Shown: positions 38,598 to 46,629 of the stretch, piece after piece | How positions within the stretch are numbered: position 1 is the first letter of the stretch | Layout: each line of letters begins with the position of its first letter | Source of the DNA: Planctomicrobium sp051465645 | GTDB taxonomy: Bacteria > Planctomycetota > Planctomycetia > Planctomycetales > Planctomycetaceae | Direction of reading: 5' to 3' | NCBI RefSeq assembly: GCF_051465645.1 | Contig: NZ_CP195790.1 | Location: 5,270,001-5,334,000 of the forward strand | DNA length: 64,000 nt | Position numbers and translations under genes: made by a program | The notes under the pieces: model-generated | The model's input: the letters and a program-made list of their open reading frames with translations, nothing else | Database searches by the model: none | What the model was told of the DNA's origin: nothing

Positions 38598-39782
38598 TCA
38601 GTATAACTTCACCTGTTCCATCTGACGACGAGATTCGTCGTCGTGCAGATGATAGTAGCGGTGGACCATCTTGCTGTTGCGGTGTCCTAGCCAGCTCATC
38701 AGCACCCGTTCCTTCACACCTCGATTCGCACAGTTCGAGCAGAAGTAATGTCGGAATGAGTGCAGGCGTCCATCAATGAACCCGGGATCGTCTCCCTGTG
38801 ACGGAAACCGGGAAGACAGTGGTGTCAGAACATCGCGGATCAGGATCCGCCGGACGGTGTCGGCCTTGATCTTGCCTCCCAGTGGTCCGTGGAACACCTT
38901 GCCATCCGGATGATGGGTGAGGTGTTCCAGCACAATCCGTAGTTCATCCTGGATCGGGAACGAGCGGCTGTAGCCGGATTTGGTCGTTCGCTTTTCGCGG
39001 GCACCACGGCTCTTGTGTGCGGTTTCATCGGTGAGCGTGATCATCCCTTTGCCGAGATCCACATCGGACCAGCGGAGTGACGCGAGTTCCGAGATCCGCA
39101 GGCCGGTTCCGGCCAGTCCGATCACGACATCTCGGAGCCAGCGGAGTTCTTCTGTCCGGCAGTGCTCGATGATGGCCTGGACTTCTTCCTTCCGCCAGCA
39201 ATACGTGTCCGTTCCGTCGGCCTTCTTCATGGGGTATTTGAACGCGACGCTGGCGGGGAGGTGATCGTATTCGATCAGGAACTTGAGGACCTGTTTGAGG
39301 GTGTTCAGCTCCAGATACTCCGTGGCGTATGCATAACTTTCGCCGTCCAGCCAGGCGGCATAAGCATCAAACGTCTGGCGGTTGACCTCATTCCAGTATT
39401 TCAGTCCCTGCTGTTCAGCAAACGGCAGGAACTTGTCAAATACGGCCCGGTAGCGTTTGGCAGTCGAGGGGCGCGGACCGCCGGAGATCAAGGGGCGCCG
39501 TACGTGCTTTTCGTACAACTGACGCCCCTCTGCAAGTGTGACCAACTGAGTCGCTTCGGTCTGGAGCAGGCGGCGATCAGCCAGTCCATGCTGGACAGCC
39601 AGGATCAGGTCCAGATCGTCGAGATCCTGCAGGGCCTCCGCCCGGTCCCGGGTTCCCAGCGACCGACGACCGAGCGAGGGGGAGTTGGCTCGGCCGTCCG
39701 CAAAATAGACACCATCGCGTGTGCCCAGGAGCCAGCGATAATAACGGCACTGGATTTCTTCTTTTGTGCGCGGTTTGGGCAA
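38598..39782 (-). CDS. int: Tyrosine recombinase (phage-type integrase)
   Basis: It catalyses site-specific insertion and excision of the island at tRNA-Ser. A SAM-like core-binding domain (about 70-190) precedes the catalytic domain, whose residues are all visible: TGLRISELASLRW (Arg I), HSFRHYFCSNCA (HxxR), LGHRNSKMVHRYYH (His/Trp position and Tyr nucleophile). The start chosen is TTG at 39782 because AAGGAAA lies 6 bases upstream; an ATG at 39944 would extend the protein into the excisionase-like gene with low-quality sequence. The gene points toward the tRNA. Confidence 0.85.
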   Translation of the reverse strand: MPKPRTKEEIQCRYYRWLLGTRDGVYFADGRANSPSLGRRSLGTRDRAEALQDLDDLDLILAVQHGLADRRLLQTEATQLVTLAEGRQLYEKHVRRPLISGGPRPSTAKRYRAVFDKFLPFAEQQGLKYWNEVNRQTFDAYAAWLDGESYAYATEYLELNTLKQVLKFLIEYDHLPASVAFKYPMKKADGTDTYCWRKEEVQAIIEHCRTEELRWLRDVVIGLAGTGLRISELASLRWSDVDLGKGMITLTDETAHKSRGAREKRTTKSGYSRSFPIQDELRIVLEHLTHHPDGKVFHGPLGGKIKADTVRRILIRDVLTPLSSRFPSQGDDPGFIDGRLHSFRHYFCSNCANRGVKERVLMSWLGHRNSKMVHRYYHLHDDESRRQMEQVKLY

Positions 39783-39843
39783 GAGGGATTTCCTTTCTAT
39801 TGCTTGTGGAGATGTCAGGCAGGTTCCATTTCGAGGGAAAGGT

Positions 39844-40125
39844 TCAACGTTTCTTCCACCCCAGGCGGCGGCCCGGGAGGTGCGCCGATCGGCCTGGCGG
39901 GGAGCTCCGCACTGGAGAAGCCGGCGGTGGAAGAGGGATTTCAACGACCGACTTGAGCAGACTGGCGGAGAGCATCACCCGCGTCCCCGGCCCGCCTGGC
40001 TGCCAGACGGGAAATGTTCCGTCCTTGATCCGGCGGCGGATCGTACTTTCCGAGAGTGTCGAGGCTGCCGAGAACTCTGTGACGGAAAGATAGTTTTGGC
40101 AAGAGGTTTCGGAGACACGCGACAT
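39844..40125 (-). CDS. Excisionase-like helix-turn-helix protein
   Basis: A 93-aa protein. Residues about 10-55 resemble a MerR/excisionase-type winged helix (LSVTEFSAASTLSESTIRRRIKDGTFPVWQPGG). A basic Pro-rich tail follows. GGAAG precedes the ATG at 40125. It lies directly upstream of the integrase on the same strand, the usual place for a recombination directionality factor. DNA binding is inferred from the fold pattern only. Confidence 0.65.
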   Translation of the reverse strand: MSRVSETSCQNYLSVTEFSAASTLSESTIRRRIKDGTFPVWQPGGPGTRVMLSASLLKSVVEIPLPPPASPVRSSPPGRSAHLPGRRLGWKKR

Positions 40126-40228
40126 GATCACTTCCGGGCTCAGGAATCAGGATATTTCATCCTCTTCCTGTTCCCAAATAGTGCGCGCGTTATTTTTTCA
40201 GCGAAGTTCTGATCGTCAGTCAGCCAGT

Positions 40229-41362
40229 TCATTCCTCGAAGAATCGATCGCGAACAGCCTGTACAATCGCCGCTCCCTGGGGACCAAGTTCCAGCCGCTC
40301 ACTAATCTCCTCATTCGTCAGTCCCTGATCGACGAGTTCTCGGAGATCCATCAACAAATCTGAGAAGGCTTCATTGCCGGATGCGATGGAATTTGTTTGA
40401 ACAAAACCAGAACTGGCCTGAACGGGAGTAATCACGCTCTCTGGAACCTCCCGTGGGATTCGGGAACGGTGAGGTCGGCGAGCGGCCACACGACCGACAA
40501 CTTCAGTGAATCCTGATAGCTTCCGTGGACCGAAGACCCTCAGCCAGAGGGAAGGTGAATAGGGATGGCCTGTAATCAGCTCGAAGGCACTCCGATAGTG
40601 GTTGTGAACGGTCCCTGGTGAAAGTTTGAGTTGCTCGGCGACATCTCGTAAACGCATCTCCGCGGCATTGTCATAGCGACCATTCCGCCAGCCCTCTCGC
40701 AGATCCCAGACCTTCAGATAATCGCAATATTTCCCGGTCCGATTCCGGTGGTCTCCTGCGTCCGTCCCTTCTCGCCAGGGCTGCAATGCCCTCGGCAAAT
40801 CCCGGTGAAGGGCACGTAATGACGCCGATGGTGCGATCGTCAACACCGGCACATTGACGTAATCGTCTAGGGACGGATCGTTTTGTTGCGCCAATTGCAG
40901 GAGGGCTGTCCGTTTCTTCTCGTCCAGTTCTCCCGCGCCGGTGAAACTCCGCATGAGATTCAGACCAATTTGTGCGAGCGTCTCTTTCGGTAGCGCCGCG
41001 ATCAACATTCCGAGCAGTCCACGACAAGAGACCGGATGAATCGTCCCGGCCAGCCAGGATTCCACCGCTGCTTCGGACCCAAGTTGATTGAATTCCAGGA
41101 CTGGATCTGCAGGTATCCTTCCCACACCAATACTCCCCAGGACTTGTACGGCATATTCCCGGAAGAATTGCTCGCGAGGTGACGGGCAAGGTTCCTGCTG
41201 GAAGAACCGTCGCGCCAGTTCCCACGCCTGCTGGTAATACGGATGACGCCGCGTCACTTCCCAGCGATAGGTTGCAGGTAACGACTGAAACTGCCCTCTC
41301 GGTCTTGGCAAGGGAGTAAAAGGACCACTCCAGCTTGTCGCTTCGGTCTGATCGTCACTCAT
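40229..41362 (-). CDS. Island protein with helix-turn-helix segment, unknown
   Basis: A 377-aa soluble protein. A likely helix-turn-helix occurs around residues 240-265 (LRDVAEQLKLSPGTVHNHYRSAFELI), similar to sigma region 4 or LuxR-type helices. A second one may lie near the C-terminus (LVDQGLTNEEISERLELG). GGGGAAG precedes the ATG. It lies about 100 bp downstream of the E1-like gene and upstream of the excisionase, so it may regulate the island or its transfer genes. No family name can be given. Confidence 0.6.
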   Translation of the reverse strand: MSDDQTEATSWSGPFTPLPRPRGQFQSLPATYRWEVTRRHPYYQQAWELARRFFQQEPCPSPREQFFREYAVQVLGSIGVGRIPADPVLEFNQLGSEAAVESWLAGTIHPVSCRGLLGMLIAALPKETLAQIGLNLMRSFTGAGELDEKKRTALLQLAQQNDPSLDDYVNVPVLTIAPSASLRALHRDLPRALQPWREGTDAGDHRNRTGKYCDYLKVWDLREGWRNGRYDNAAEMRLRDVAEQLKLSPGTVHNHYRSAFELITGHPYSPSLWLRVFGPRKLSGFTEVVGRVAARRPHRSRIPREVPESVITPVQASSGFVQTNSIASGNEAFSDLLMDLRELVDQGLTNEEISERLELGPQGAAIVQAVRDRFFEE

Positions 41363-41462
41363 TCGAACTTCCCCTGCCTTGCTGGTGCTTACCGAATTCT
41401 TGAGGTCATGTCATGTTCCGATTTTGACTTCGTTAGACCTGGGCTTCAACCAGAGCCCCACT

Positions 41463-42134
41463 TCAAGAGGTCGTTGAAATGCTCGTGGCGGTGCACTCGC
41501 TGGCCGGGAGATTCAGCACAAGGTCTGCATCGACTGGAGTTCCACGGAGCCATCTTGTGAACTGGTGGAGCATTAATCCGGCAGCAATGTTTGCGGTATA
41601 AATTGCGCTGCGGGAGGTGCAGGCGCCAATCTGAGCTTCAACCTGTGGGAACAACGTGGTGGCGTAATGGTTTCGGGAACTCTGCTCCACGGCGGTCAGC
41701 ACCCGCATGACTTCTCCGAGCATTCTGCCGTCGCACCAGAACCGACTGGTCTCTTTCACCGACTTCCAGATGGAGGCCCGACTGCTGATTGAGTCCACGC
41801 AACTGAAGATCGCTTCTCCAGTTTTGTATGTGGGTCGATAGCGGTCGGGGATCGTTTCGATTTGAATCGCGGGATCGATGCGTTGGAGAAATTCAGCGGT
41901 GGCATCGACTTTCAAGCGGCCCAAATCCTCGCGAAGATAAGCCTGCGTGGTGATATTTCGTGGTTCCACGAGGTCATGGTCCATCAACTGGATCTGCCGG
42001 ACGCCGAGGGAGGCCAGTTGAATCGCGACCTGCCGTCCGATGGCTCCGACGCCGATGATCGTGACGGCGAGGTCTTTCAGCTTTTCGTGAGGAACGAGTT
42101 TCCGCTGATGCTCGAATCTGTCTGTGTCGTTCAT
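41463..42134 (-). CDS. E1-like adenylyltransferase (ThiF/UBA superfamily)
   Basis: An E1/ThiF-fold enzyme of 223 aa that should adenylate the C-terminus of a ubiquitin-like protein. A Rossmann motif IIGVGAIGRQVAIQLASLGV, the acidic DHDLVEPRNITTQ strand end and GRLKVDATAEFL correspond to the ATP-binding core. A candidate catalytic cysteine lies in IGACTSRSAIYTAN, followed by helix IAAGLMLHQFTRWL. Upstream in-frame starts exist (ATG 42179); neither has a clear ribosome binding site. It follows the JAMM peptidase gene and belongs with the E2-like and ubiquitin-like genes in one leftward operon. Confidence 0.88.
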   Translation of the reverse strand: MNDTDRFEHQRKLVPHEKLKDLAVTIIGVGAIGRQVAIQLASLGVRQIQLMDHDLVEPRNITTQAYLREDLGRLKVDATAEFLQRIDPAIQIETIPDRYRPTYKTGEAIFSCVDSISSRASIWKSVKETSRFWCDGRMLGEVMRVLTAVEQSSRNHYATTLFPQVEAQIGACTSRSAIYTANIAAGLMLHQFTRWLRGTPVDADLVLNLPASECTATSISTTS

Positions 42135-42195
42135 TTCAATGCTTTCGGTTGAGGAGTGTTGACAAGCAGATGGGGACATGTCCACAGACGCCCGA

Positions 42196-42885
42196 TCAGA
42201 AGAGGTCGTGAACTGCTTCTCTGTTTTGAGGTTCAGCGAACAGGTTGAAGAACTCAGCATCGAGATCAGGTTCCGGATCAGAAAGGAGCTGTCTTCCGGA
42301 GTGAGAGCGTGATTTCCTTGGCCAGGATTCGGCATGGATATTGGCAATGTATTCTTCCTTCCAGGCGGTGTGGTCGCTCTCGGCAAACGGCTTTGAGAAA
42401 TCGACTTCCACAGTCATGGGGAGCGACGCGGAGCCAGCCTTCCATTGGAGCTCGGCGAAGGTGTTTCCGCTTCGAGAAATGATGAACATCACCGCCCAAC
42501 TGCAACTGCCGAAGACCCGCTCAAATGTCTCGTAATCTGTTGGGCTGGGTTCGGGAGAACTTCCCGGATGGGCGTGGATCCAAATCCGACCGAGATCGAT
42601 CTGGTCCTCGAAAAAATCCGCGACAGCGACATCGTCAAATGAAACGAACACCTCGGTGCAGCGTTGCCGGACCAGTTGAACGTCGTGCACGAACAGCAGG
42701 TCATCCGGTGCTGAGATTCCGAATCCGCCGACTTCAGTCGGCCCCAGGTCACGCAGGAACAAGAGCTTCGCCCAGGCAGTCGGGCTGAACCGGAGTGTGG
42801 GCCGTCTCTGTGGTCGTTTGCGGCGAGGTCGTCGTAACTGGCGGCGGTTCTGAAACTGTTTCTTCGTGAGCAATTTCTTCATCAT
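42196..42885 (-). CDS. JAMM/JAB-domain metallopeptidase (deubiquitinase-like)
   Basis: A 229-aa JAB1/MPN-fold protein with a complete zinc site: Glu51 (TEVGGFG), His104 and His106 (WIHAHPGSS), Ser114 and Asp117 (SPTD). Such peptidases remove or process ubiquitin-like proteins. The N-terminal 38 residues are very basic (Arg/Lys-rich). The start is well supported: AGGAG lies 4 bases before the ATG. Because the upstream E2-like gene stops only at 42749, the two overlap by 137 bp in different frames. The E1 gene follows. Confidence 0.88.
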   Translation of the reverse strand: MMKKLLTKKQFQNRRQLRRPRRKRPQRRPTLRFSPTAWAKLLFLRDLGPTEVGGFGISAPDDLLFVHDVQLVRQRCTEVFVSFDDVAVADFFEDQIDLGRIWIHAHPGSSPEPSPTDYETFERVFGSCSWAVMFIISRSGNTFAELQWKAGSASLPMTVEVDFSKPFAESDHTAWKEEYIANIHAESWPRKSRSHSGRQLLSDPEPDLDAEFFNLFAEPQNREAVHDLF

Positions 42886-43840
42886 CGTTCTCCTGAGAAT
42901 CTTCGTGGCAGGTGGGGCACAGGTCGCCGTTCAGGCAACCTGTGCAGATCGAGTCTTGGCAGGACTCACAACGGCTCAGGCAGTGATCACAGGTCGTGCA
43001 TTGGCACGATTCGCAGGTGGAGCTGCATTCATTGCAGAGCGTGTCATCACAGCAGGTGCAGCAGTTCGTGCAGCGGTCACAGAGTCGGGAGCGGCAGCGA
43101 TCGCAGGTGTATTCGTCGTCTTCCGAAACCGTGTTGCCACAATCGGAGCATGGCGAGCCATGCCAATCGGAGAGCCGGCAATAGGCGGAGCCGGAGTTGT
43201 AAGTCCGGAGGATCTGGGCCACGAGGAGAAAGAATTCTCCCAAACGCCCCTGTTCCAATGCCCGGGCGATCGCGTAGCGGCCCTCGCCTTCGCAGAGGGT
43301 GTCGCTCTGCACGTGCGGGTGCGCGACGTCGTCGCAGCATCCCGGGCGACACGGATCGAGAGCAATGACTTGATACGGCTGATAACAGCCGAGTCGACCC
43401 AGAGAAAGCCGGATTTCGAACGGGCCGAGGTCAATCTCTTCCAGAATGATGCGTTCCGTCCGGACGTGGAGAATCTTGGCAGGCCAGTCGAGTTCAACAT
43501 GATCGAATTCGTCCTGGACGGATTGCAGTTCCTCGAACAACAGTCGCAACGTTGGCGATTCCTGTCGTTGCTCCAGACGTTCCAGATCTTCGGCCTGATG
43601 CAGGCTGTCTTTCGCCAGTCGACGCAGTGATTGGGCGAGTTGTTGACGAAGATGGGTTTGAGCAGCGCGATAGCGGCATTGAGAGGCCAGCTGCCAGCGA
43701 TGCTGCAGTTGTTGGATTCGATACCAGCTCTCCTCCGGCAGGGTAGATTGATCCGGTGGACGAGTCTGGACCCGTTGATACTGCTGCTCCAGGTATTTTG
43801 CCGCTCGCATCCAAGGACGGCGGCAAAGAGAGAAGTTCAT
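42749..43840 (-). CDS. E2-like conjugating domain fused to a cysteine-rich zinc region
   Basis: A 363-aa protein. An N-terminal coiled region (about 40-110) leads to an E2/UBC-like domain (about 95-228). The motif HPHV (174-177) corresponds to the E2 HPN turn, and Cys183 in TLCEGEG is the candidate thioester cysteine; TYNSGSAYCRLSDWHG closes the domain. Residues 231-311 hold about eleven CxxC-type pairs (CSDC, CDRC, CDRC, CTCC, CNEC, CESC, CTTC, CESC, CTGC, CPTC), expected to bind several zincs, as RING, B-box or ribbon folds do. A Thr-rich tail ends the protein. GGAG precedes the ATG. An E3-like role for the zinc region is inference. Confidence 0.8.
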   Translation of the reverse strand: MNFSLCRRPWMRAAKYLEQQYQRVQTRPPDQSTLPEESWYRIQQLQHRWQLASQCRYRAAQTHLRQQLAQSLRRLAKDSLHQAEDLERLEQRQESPTLRLLFEELQSVQDEFDHVELDWPAKILHVRTERIILEEIDLGPFEIRLSLGRLGCYQPYQVIALDPCRPGCCDDVAHPHVQSDTLCEGEGRYAIARALEQGRLGEFFLLVAQILRTYNSGSAYCRLSDWHGSPCSDCGNTVSEDDEYTCDRCRSRLCDRCTNCCTCCDDTLCNECSSTCESCQCTTCDHCLSRCESCQDSICTGCLNGDLCPTCHEDSQENDDEEIAHEETVSEPPPVTTTSPQTTTETAHTPVQPDCLGEALVPA

Positions 43841-43865
43841 GTTTAAAACTCCAGAAAGTTAAAGA

Positions 43866-43899
43866 GCCGAGCCCCTCGTTAAAGAACAAGGGGCTCGGC
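43866..43899 (-). terminator. Strong hairpin upstream of the E2-like gene
   Basis: A perfect 11-bp stem (GCCGAGCCCCT / AGGGGCTCGGC) with a 12-base loop, followed on the minus strand by TCTTTAAC. It sits in the leader of the E2-like gene inside the operon, so it may be an attenuator or partial terminator. Confidence 0.6.
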
Positions 43900-43920
43900 G
43901 TGGTCATCAAATGAGGTTCA

Positions 43921-44115
43921 TTACCGGCGGCGGAATCGACGTCTGTGCTGGGAATGCGGATTCGGACGGATGCTTCCGCTGTGAACCGAAATCGCAGCCA
44001 TCGCAATCGCCACGAGTGCAAAGATTCCCCACGACTCCGTCACAGTCCCGCACAGAGTGGCGATGATCAGAATTCTGGTTGCATAGATGCTGTTGAGCCG
44101 CTGACGGGCTCCCAT
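43921..44115 (-). CDS. Small membrane protein (64 aa), unknown
   Basis: One long hydrophobic stretch (ILIIATLCGTVTESWGIFALVAIAMAAISV) could form one or two membrane helices. A very basic tail (HRRRFRRR) follows and should stay in the cytoplasm. AAGGA lies 8 bases before the ATG. The gene overlaps the 3' end of the ubiquitin-like gene by 49 bp. Its role in the operon is unknown. Confidence 0.6.
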   Translation of the reverse strand: MGARQRLNSIYATRILIIATLCGTVTESWGIFALVAIAMAAISVHSGSIRPNPHSQHRRRFRRR

Positions 44116-44444
44116 GAGCGTTCCTTCGGAGGAGAGGACAGAGGTGACGGATCAGGGACATGAGAGTAAAAGGATTGGTCAATGTCGTTCATGACCTCTG
44201 TCCTCTCGCCCCTGATCCCTGCCCGCAGGGCACCCTCGATCTTCGTCGGCGTGACGCTGACCCGGTCGCCCGGTTGCAGCACGTAATCCGATGTGGTCGG
44301 CTGCCGGTTGACCCGGATCAGGTAATCGGCGGGACTGCCGTGGGAGACACGTTGCTCAAACAGTTGAGCGACGGTGGTCCCTTCGGGGATGTCGATCTGG
44401 TCAGCGAACCCGGCGCCCAGGTTGTTCAAAAAGAGAATCTTCAT
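44067..44444 (-). CDS. Ubiquitin-like (ThiS/MoaD-fold) protein with C-terminal extension
   Basis: Residues 1-72 form a beta-grasp domain of the ThiS/MoaD type: MKILFLNNLGAGFADQIDIP, a helix (TVAQLFEQRV), YLIRVNRQPT and DYVLQPGDRVSVTPTKIEGA. The domain ends in EGA rather than Gly-Gly. About 53 further residues follow and are encoded largely by two copies of a dispersed intergenic repeat, so the tail may be a recent addition. The JAMM enzyme three genes downstream could remove it. In the operon with E2-, JAMM- and E1-like genes it is the expected protein modifier. AGGACC lies upstream of the ATG. Confidence 0.8.
   Translation of the reverse strand: MKILFLNNLGAGFADQIDIPEGTTVAQLFEQRVSHGSPADYLIRVNRQPTTSDYVLQPGDRVSVTPTKIEGALRAGIRGERTEVMNDIDQSFYSHVPDPSPLSSPPKERSWEPVSGSTASMQPEF
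44131..44230. repeat. Inverted pair of a dispersed GATCAGGG/GACAGAGGT repeat
   Basis: AGAGGACAGAGGT at about 44136-44148 and its complement ACCTCTGTCCTCT at about 44200-44212 form a 13-bp inverted repeat, each with GATCAGGG nearby. A related copy is at 47512-47545. The repeat encodes the C-terminal tail of the ubiquitin-like protein. Confidence 0.7.
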
Positions 44445-44535
44445 CAGTGGTCCTGTGTTTCAAAGAAATGGGATAAGGAATCGATCTGTGAGGGTGGCCC
44501 GTATGTCAGGCCACCTGATTCCTCAAAATTTTTTG

Positions 44536-44823
44536 CTAATAATCCTCAGGCAGTAACACGGTTGTGGCGGAGCGATCGGCTTCGGTGATGATCCAAAATT
44601 TCGTACCACTGGCTGTCTGATAAACGGACAGCAGACGCTCTCCGTGCCGGAGAGCGTCCTCATTGGCCACGGCATCTTCCGGATCGCAGTCACCCCAGTC
44701 ACCAGCCAGATGACGGCGAAGGGCTGTCTGCACATCAGCCTGACTGAGTTGTTCCTGAGCGTTCGTTGTGATCAGGATCTGCCCAAGGGAAAATTTCGGG
44801 ATGGTTCTGGCATCGGAAATCAT
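44536..44823 (-). CDS. Conserved mobile-element protein (95 aa), unknown
   Basis: A soluble 95-aa protein with blocks seen in plasmid- and ICE-borne hypothetical proteins (FSLGQILITTNAQEQL, HLAGDWGDCDPEDAVANEDAL, FWIITEADRSATTVLLPEDY). GAGGA lies 4 bases before the ATG. It is followed by the ubiquitin-like gene after about 90 bp. The conserved tail is distinctive, but no biochemical function is known to me. Confidence 0.75.
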   Translation of the reverse strand: MISDARTIPKFSLGQILITTNAQEQLSQADVQTALRRHLAGDWGDCDPEDAVANEDALRHGERLLSVYQTASGTKFWIITEADRSATTVLLPEDY

Positions 44824-44846
44824 GGTTCCTCATGGAGGTCAAGTGG

Positions 44847-45065
44847 TTAACGGTGTTTGGAACAGGGAGGCTTGCGGGAGGAGTCGTTTCCGTGGCCCAG
44901 CAGGAGCTGCAGGAACGTCGTCAGGGCCCAGGCCGCTCCCAGCCAGGCCAGCAGAACCGGCCAGCCGAACACGAAGGCACAGCCGAGGCAGACGATTCCC
45001 CAGAAGCTGAGGTACCGGTGGCAAAACGCCTTCGCCCGCCGCTCCCGCTCATGGCAATGAGACAT
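44847..45065 (-). CDS. Small membrane protein (72 aa), unknown
   Basis: Two adjacent hydrophobic segments (YLSFWGIVCLGCAFVFGW and LLAWLGAAWALTTFLQLLLG) suggest a helical hairpin. The flanks are basic and His-rich. The ATG lies one base after the stop of the gene at 45067, so translation is probably coupled. No family recognised. Confidence 0.6.
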   Translation of the reverse strand: MSHCHERERRAKAFCHRYLSFWGIVCLGCAFVFGWPVLLAWLGAAWALTTFLQLLLGHGNDSSRKPPCSKHR

Positions 45066-45066
45066 G

Positions 45067-45288
45067 TCATCTCGATCGGGGCGATCCCCGGCGAGTGGAA
45101 ACCGGAATGGGGATATTGCCGCGCCGCTCGAAGTCGTCCCAATCGATCATTTGCGGAACGAGCTGATCGGGTTCAGGGTCGAACCGGACTTCACGGGGAT
45201 TGGCGATTGAGAACCCGCGACGGCGGATTTCGCACAGGGATTCGCCGGTGGCACAGGCGATGGCGGAATCAAGATCGAGTGGAGTCAT
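45067..45288 (-). CDS. Small soluble protein (73 aa), unknown
   Basis: A 73-aa protein with the pattern GESLCEIRRRGFSI and QMIDWDDFERRG. No signal peptide or transmembrane helix. AAGGAG sits 8 bases before the ATG, a strong initiation signal. It heads a run of small island genes leading to the ubiquitin-like set. Confidence 0.62.
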   Translation of the reverse strand: MTPLDLDSAIACATGESLCEIRRRGFSIANPREVRFDPEPDQLVPQMIDWDDFERRGNIPIPVSTRRGSPRSR

Positions 45289-45531
45289 TTGTTTACTCCT
45301 TCAAAAAGAAGAAAGCACGCCACCCCACTACAGGGCGGTCGTGCTGAAAACACACAGCCGCCCCGCACCTGCGGAGCGACGATTACGATACGATCCATTC
45401 CGGACACGCTCGAGTGTCCTGCTCACTGCCGACGGTCTGCCGCATGGCCAGCAGACCCAAAACAAAAGCGGCCAGCGGCCCTGAAATGAGGACCGCCAGC
45501 CGCTTGTTCAAAAATTCGCGAAATTCAAAGA

Positions 45532-46629
45532 TCACTCAGGTAAGTCAAATCCTTTCACGACGCCGATCCCAAACGCTTGGGCCGTCCTGGGAACGCCACT
45601 CACAAACAGTTCTCCCGTTTGCGGGAGATATCGCGGAGCACGAACCATGAATGAGATTGCCGCATTCTCGATCAGGGCCGGATCTGAAAAAGGCTGGTCG
45701 ATGCTGGCCCGTTTCAATCGATACAGGTTCGGTTTGCTTGTGGACTTTCCACCGGTCTCCAGCACGGCCAGCAGTTTCAAGCCGTCTGCGGAGATCCAGG
45801 GCCAGGTCAGTTGGCCGCCCAGTTTGTGCTCCACGGAGGAGGCCAGCAGAGGTTTGGGACTGGTCCAGGCCGACGTGCGGCTGGTTCGACGGCAGCTGAC
45901 CAGTTCGCTGGTCTCTTTCGAAGTCCGGAAACAGAGCGTCAAACCGTCTTCCGTGAGAAACAACCCACGGGGATAGTCGATCGCACTCAGTTCCCGGATT
46001 TCCAACGACTTGCCGAACGGCGCGGTCGATGCCTGGCGCGTCGCGACATGCAGCGTCCGTGTCTTCTTGCCGGGAGCGATCTGCAAAAAGACCAGTTCCA
46101 GTCCATCTCCGGACAGTGCTGGATGGCGACCGGGAAACAGTAGCTGGGGATTCTCAAAAGAGACTTTCGTACTGTTCCGCTGGGCCATCATCAGCAGCGG
46201 TTCTCCTTCTCCTTGTGCTTCGTAGCAGATCGTCAGGCCATCAGCGGTGAGTGTCGCGAACGAACCGTTGAGATCATCCAATCGAACCAGTTCGGCTGCT
46301 TGCGGATCACCCATACCTGTCGCCTGAATAGAAGTGACCACGGCAAGTTCCGTGTTGTAGATCACGGTCGCCTTCTGACCTTTTTGCAGACTTTCAAAGG
46401 TTCCTGGTTCACCATTGATGGTGATCTTGGCCTTCTTGCTGACATCGAGCGTGGACTGTGTTTTTCCTAACGCGGCCTGATACGACAGTTCCACCGAACC
46501 AGCGGCGAGATTCACGGAAACAATCTCCGCTTCTACGGTCTCGGTCTGAGCACAAGCCACAGAACCGGAAACCAGCATCAGCAGGGAAAAGACAAAGCAA
46601 AATGGGGAATGCAAACGAAACAAGGTCAT
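45532..46629 (-). CDS. Secreted beta-propeller-like protein
   Basis: A 365-aa exported protein with a signal peptide ending near VACAQTET. After a small beta-barrel-like part (EAEIVSVNLAAGSVELSY ... KAKITINGEPG), residues about 130-350 contain several WD40/PD40-type repeats (FATLTADGLTICYEA, PALSGDGLELVFLQ, LFLTEDGLTLCFRT, PWISADGLKLLAVL), a TolB-like propeller pattern. The ATG at 46629 overlaps the stop of the gene upstream (ATGA), so the two are coupled. The role on the island is unknown. Confidence 0.75.
   Translation of the reverse strand: MTLFRLHSPFCFVFSLLMLVSGSVACAQTETVEAEIVSVNLAAGSVELSYQAALGKTQSTLDVSKKAKITINGEPGTFESLQKGQKATVIYNTELAVVTSIQATGMGDPQAAELVRLDDLNGSFATLTADGLTICYEAQGEGEPLLMMAQRNSTKVSFENPQLLFPGRHPALSGDGLELVFLQIAPGKKTRTLHVATRQASTAPFGKSLEIRELSAIDYPRGLFLTEDGLTLCFRTSKETSELVSCRRTSRTSAWTSPKPLLASSVEHKLGGQLTWPWISADGLKLLAVLETGGKSTSKPNLYRLKRASIDQPFSDPALIENAAISFMVRAPRYLPQTGELFVSGVPRTAQAFGIGVVKGFDLPE

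Noticed and set aside
39162..39956. A 264-codon plus-strand open frame antisense to the integrase
   Set aside because: The integrase catalytic residues are all on the minus strand.
42866..43630. A 254-codon plus-strand open frame antisense to the E2-zinc gene
   Set aside because: The Cys-rich and E2 motifs are on the minus strand; the antisense frame is Ala/Val-rich without motif.
41463..44444. Assignment of the ubiquitin-like genes to the PRTRC plasmid cassette
   Set aside because: ThiF- and JAB-type genes occur there too, but the ParB-related and other PRTRC genes are not seen here, and the E2-zinc fusion does not fit.
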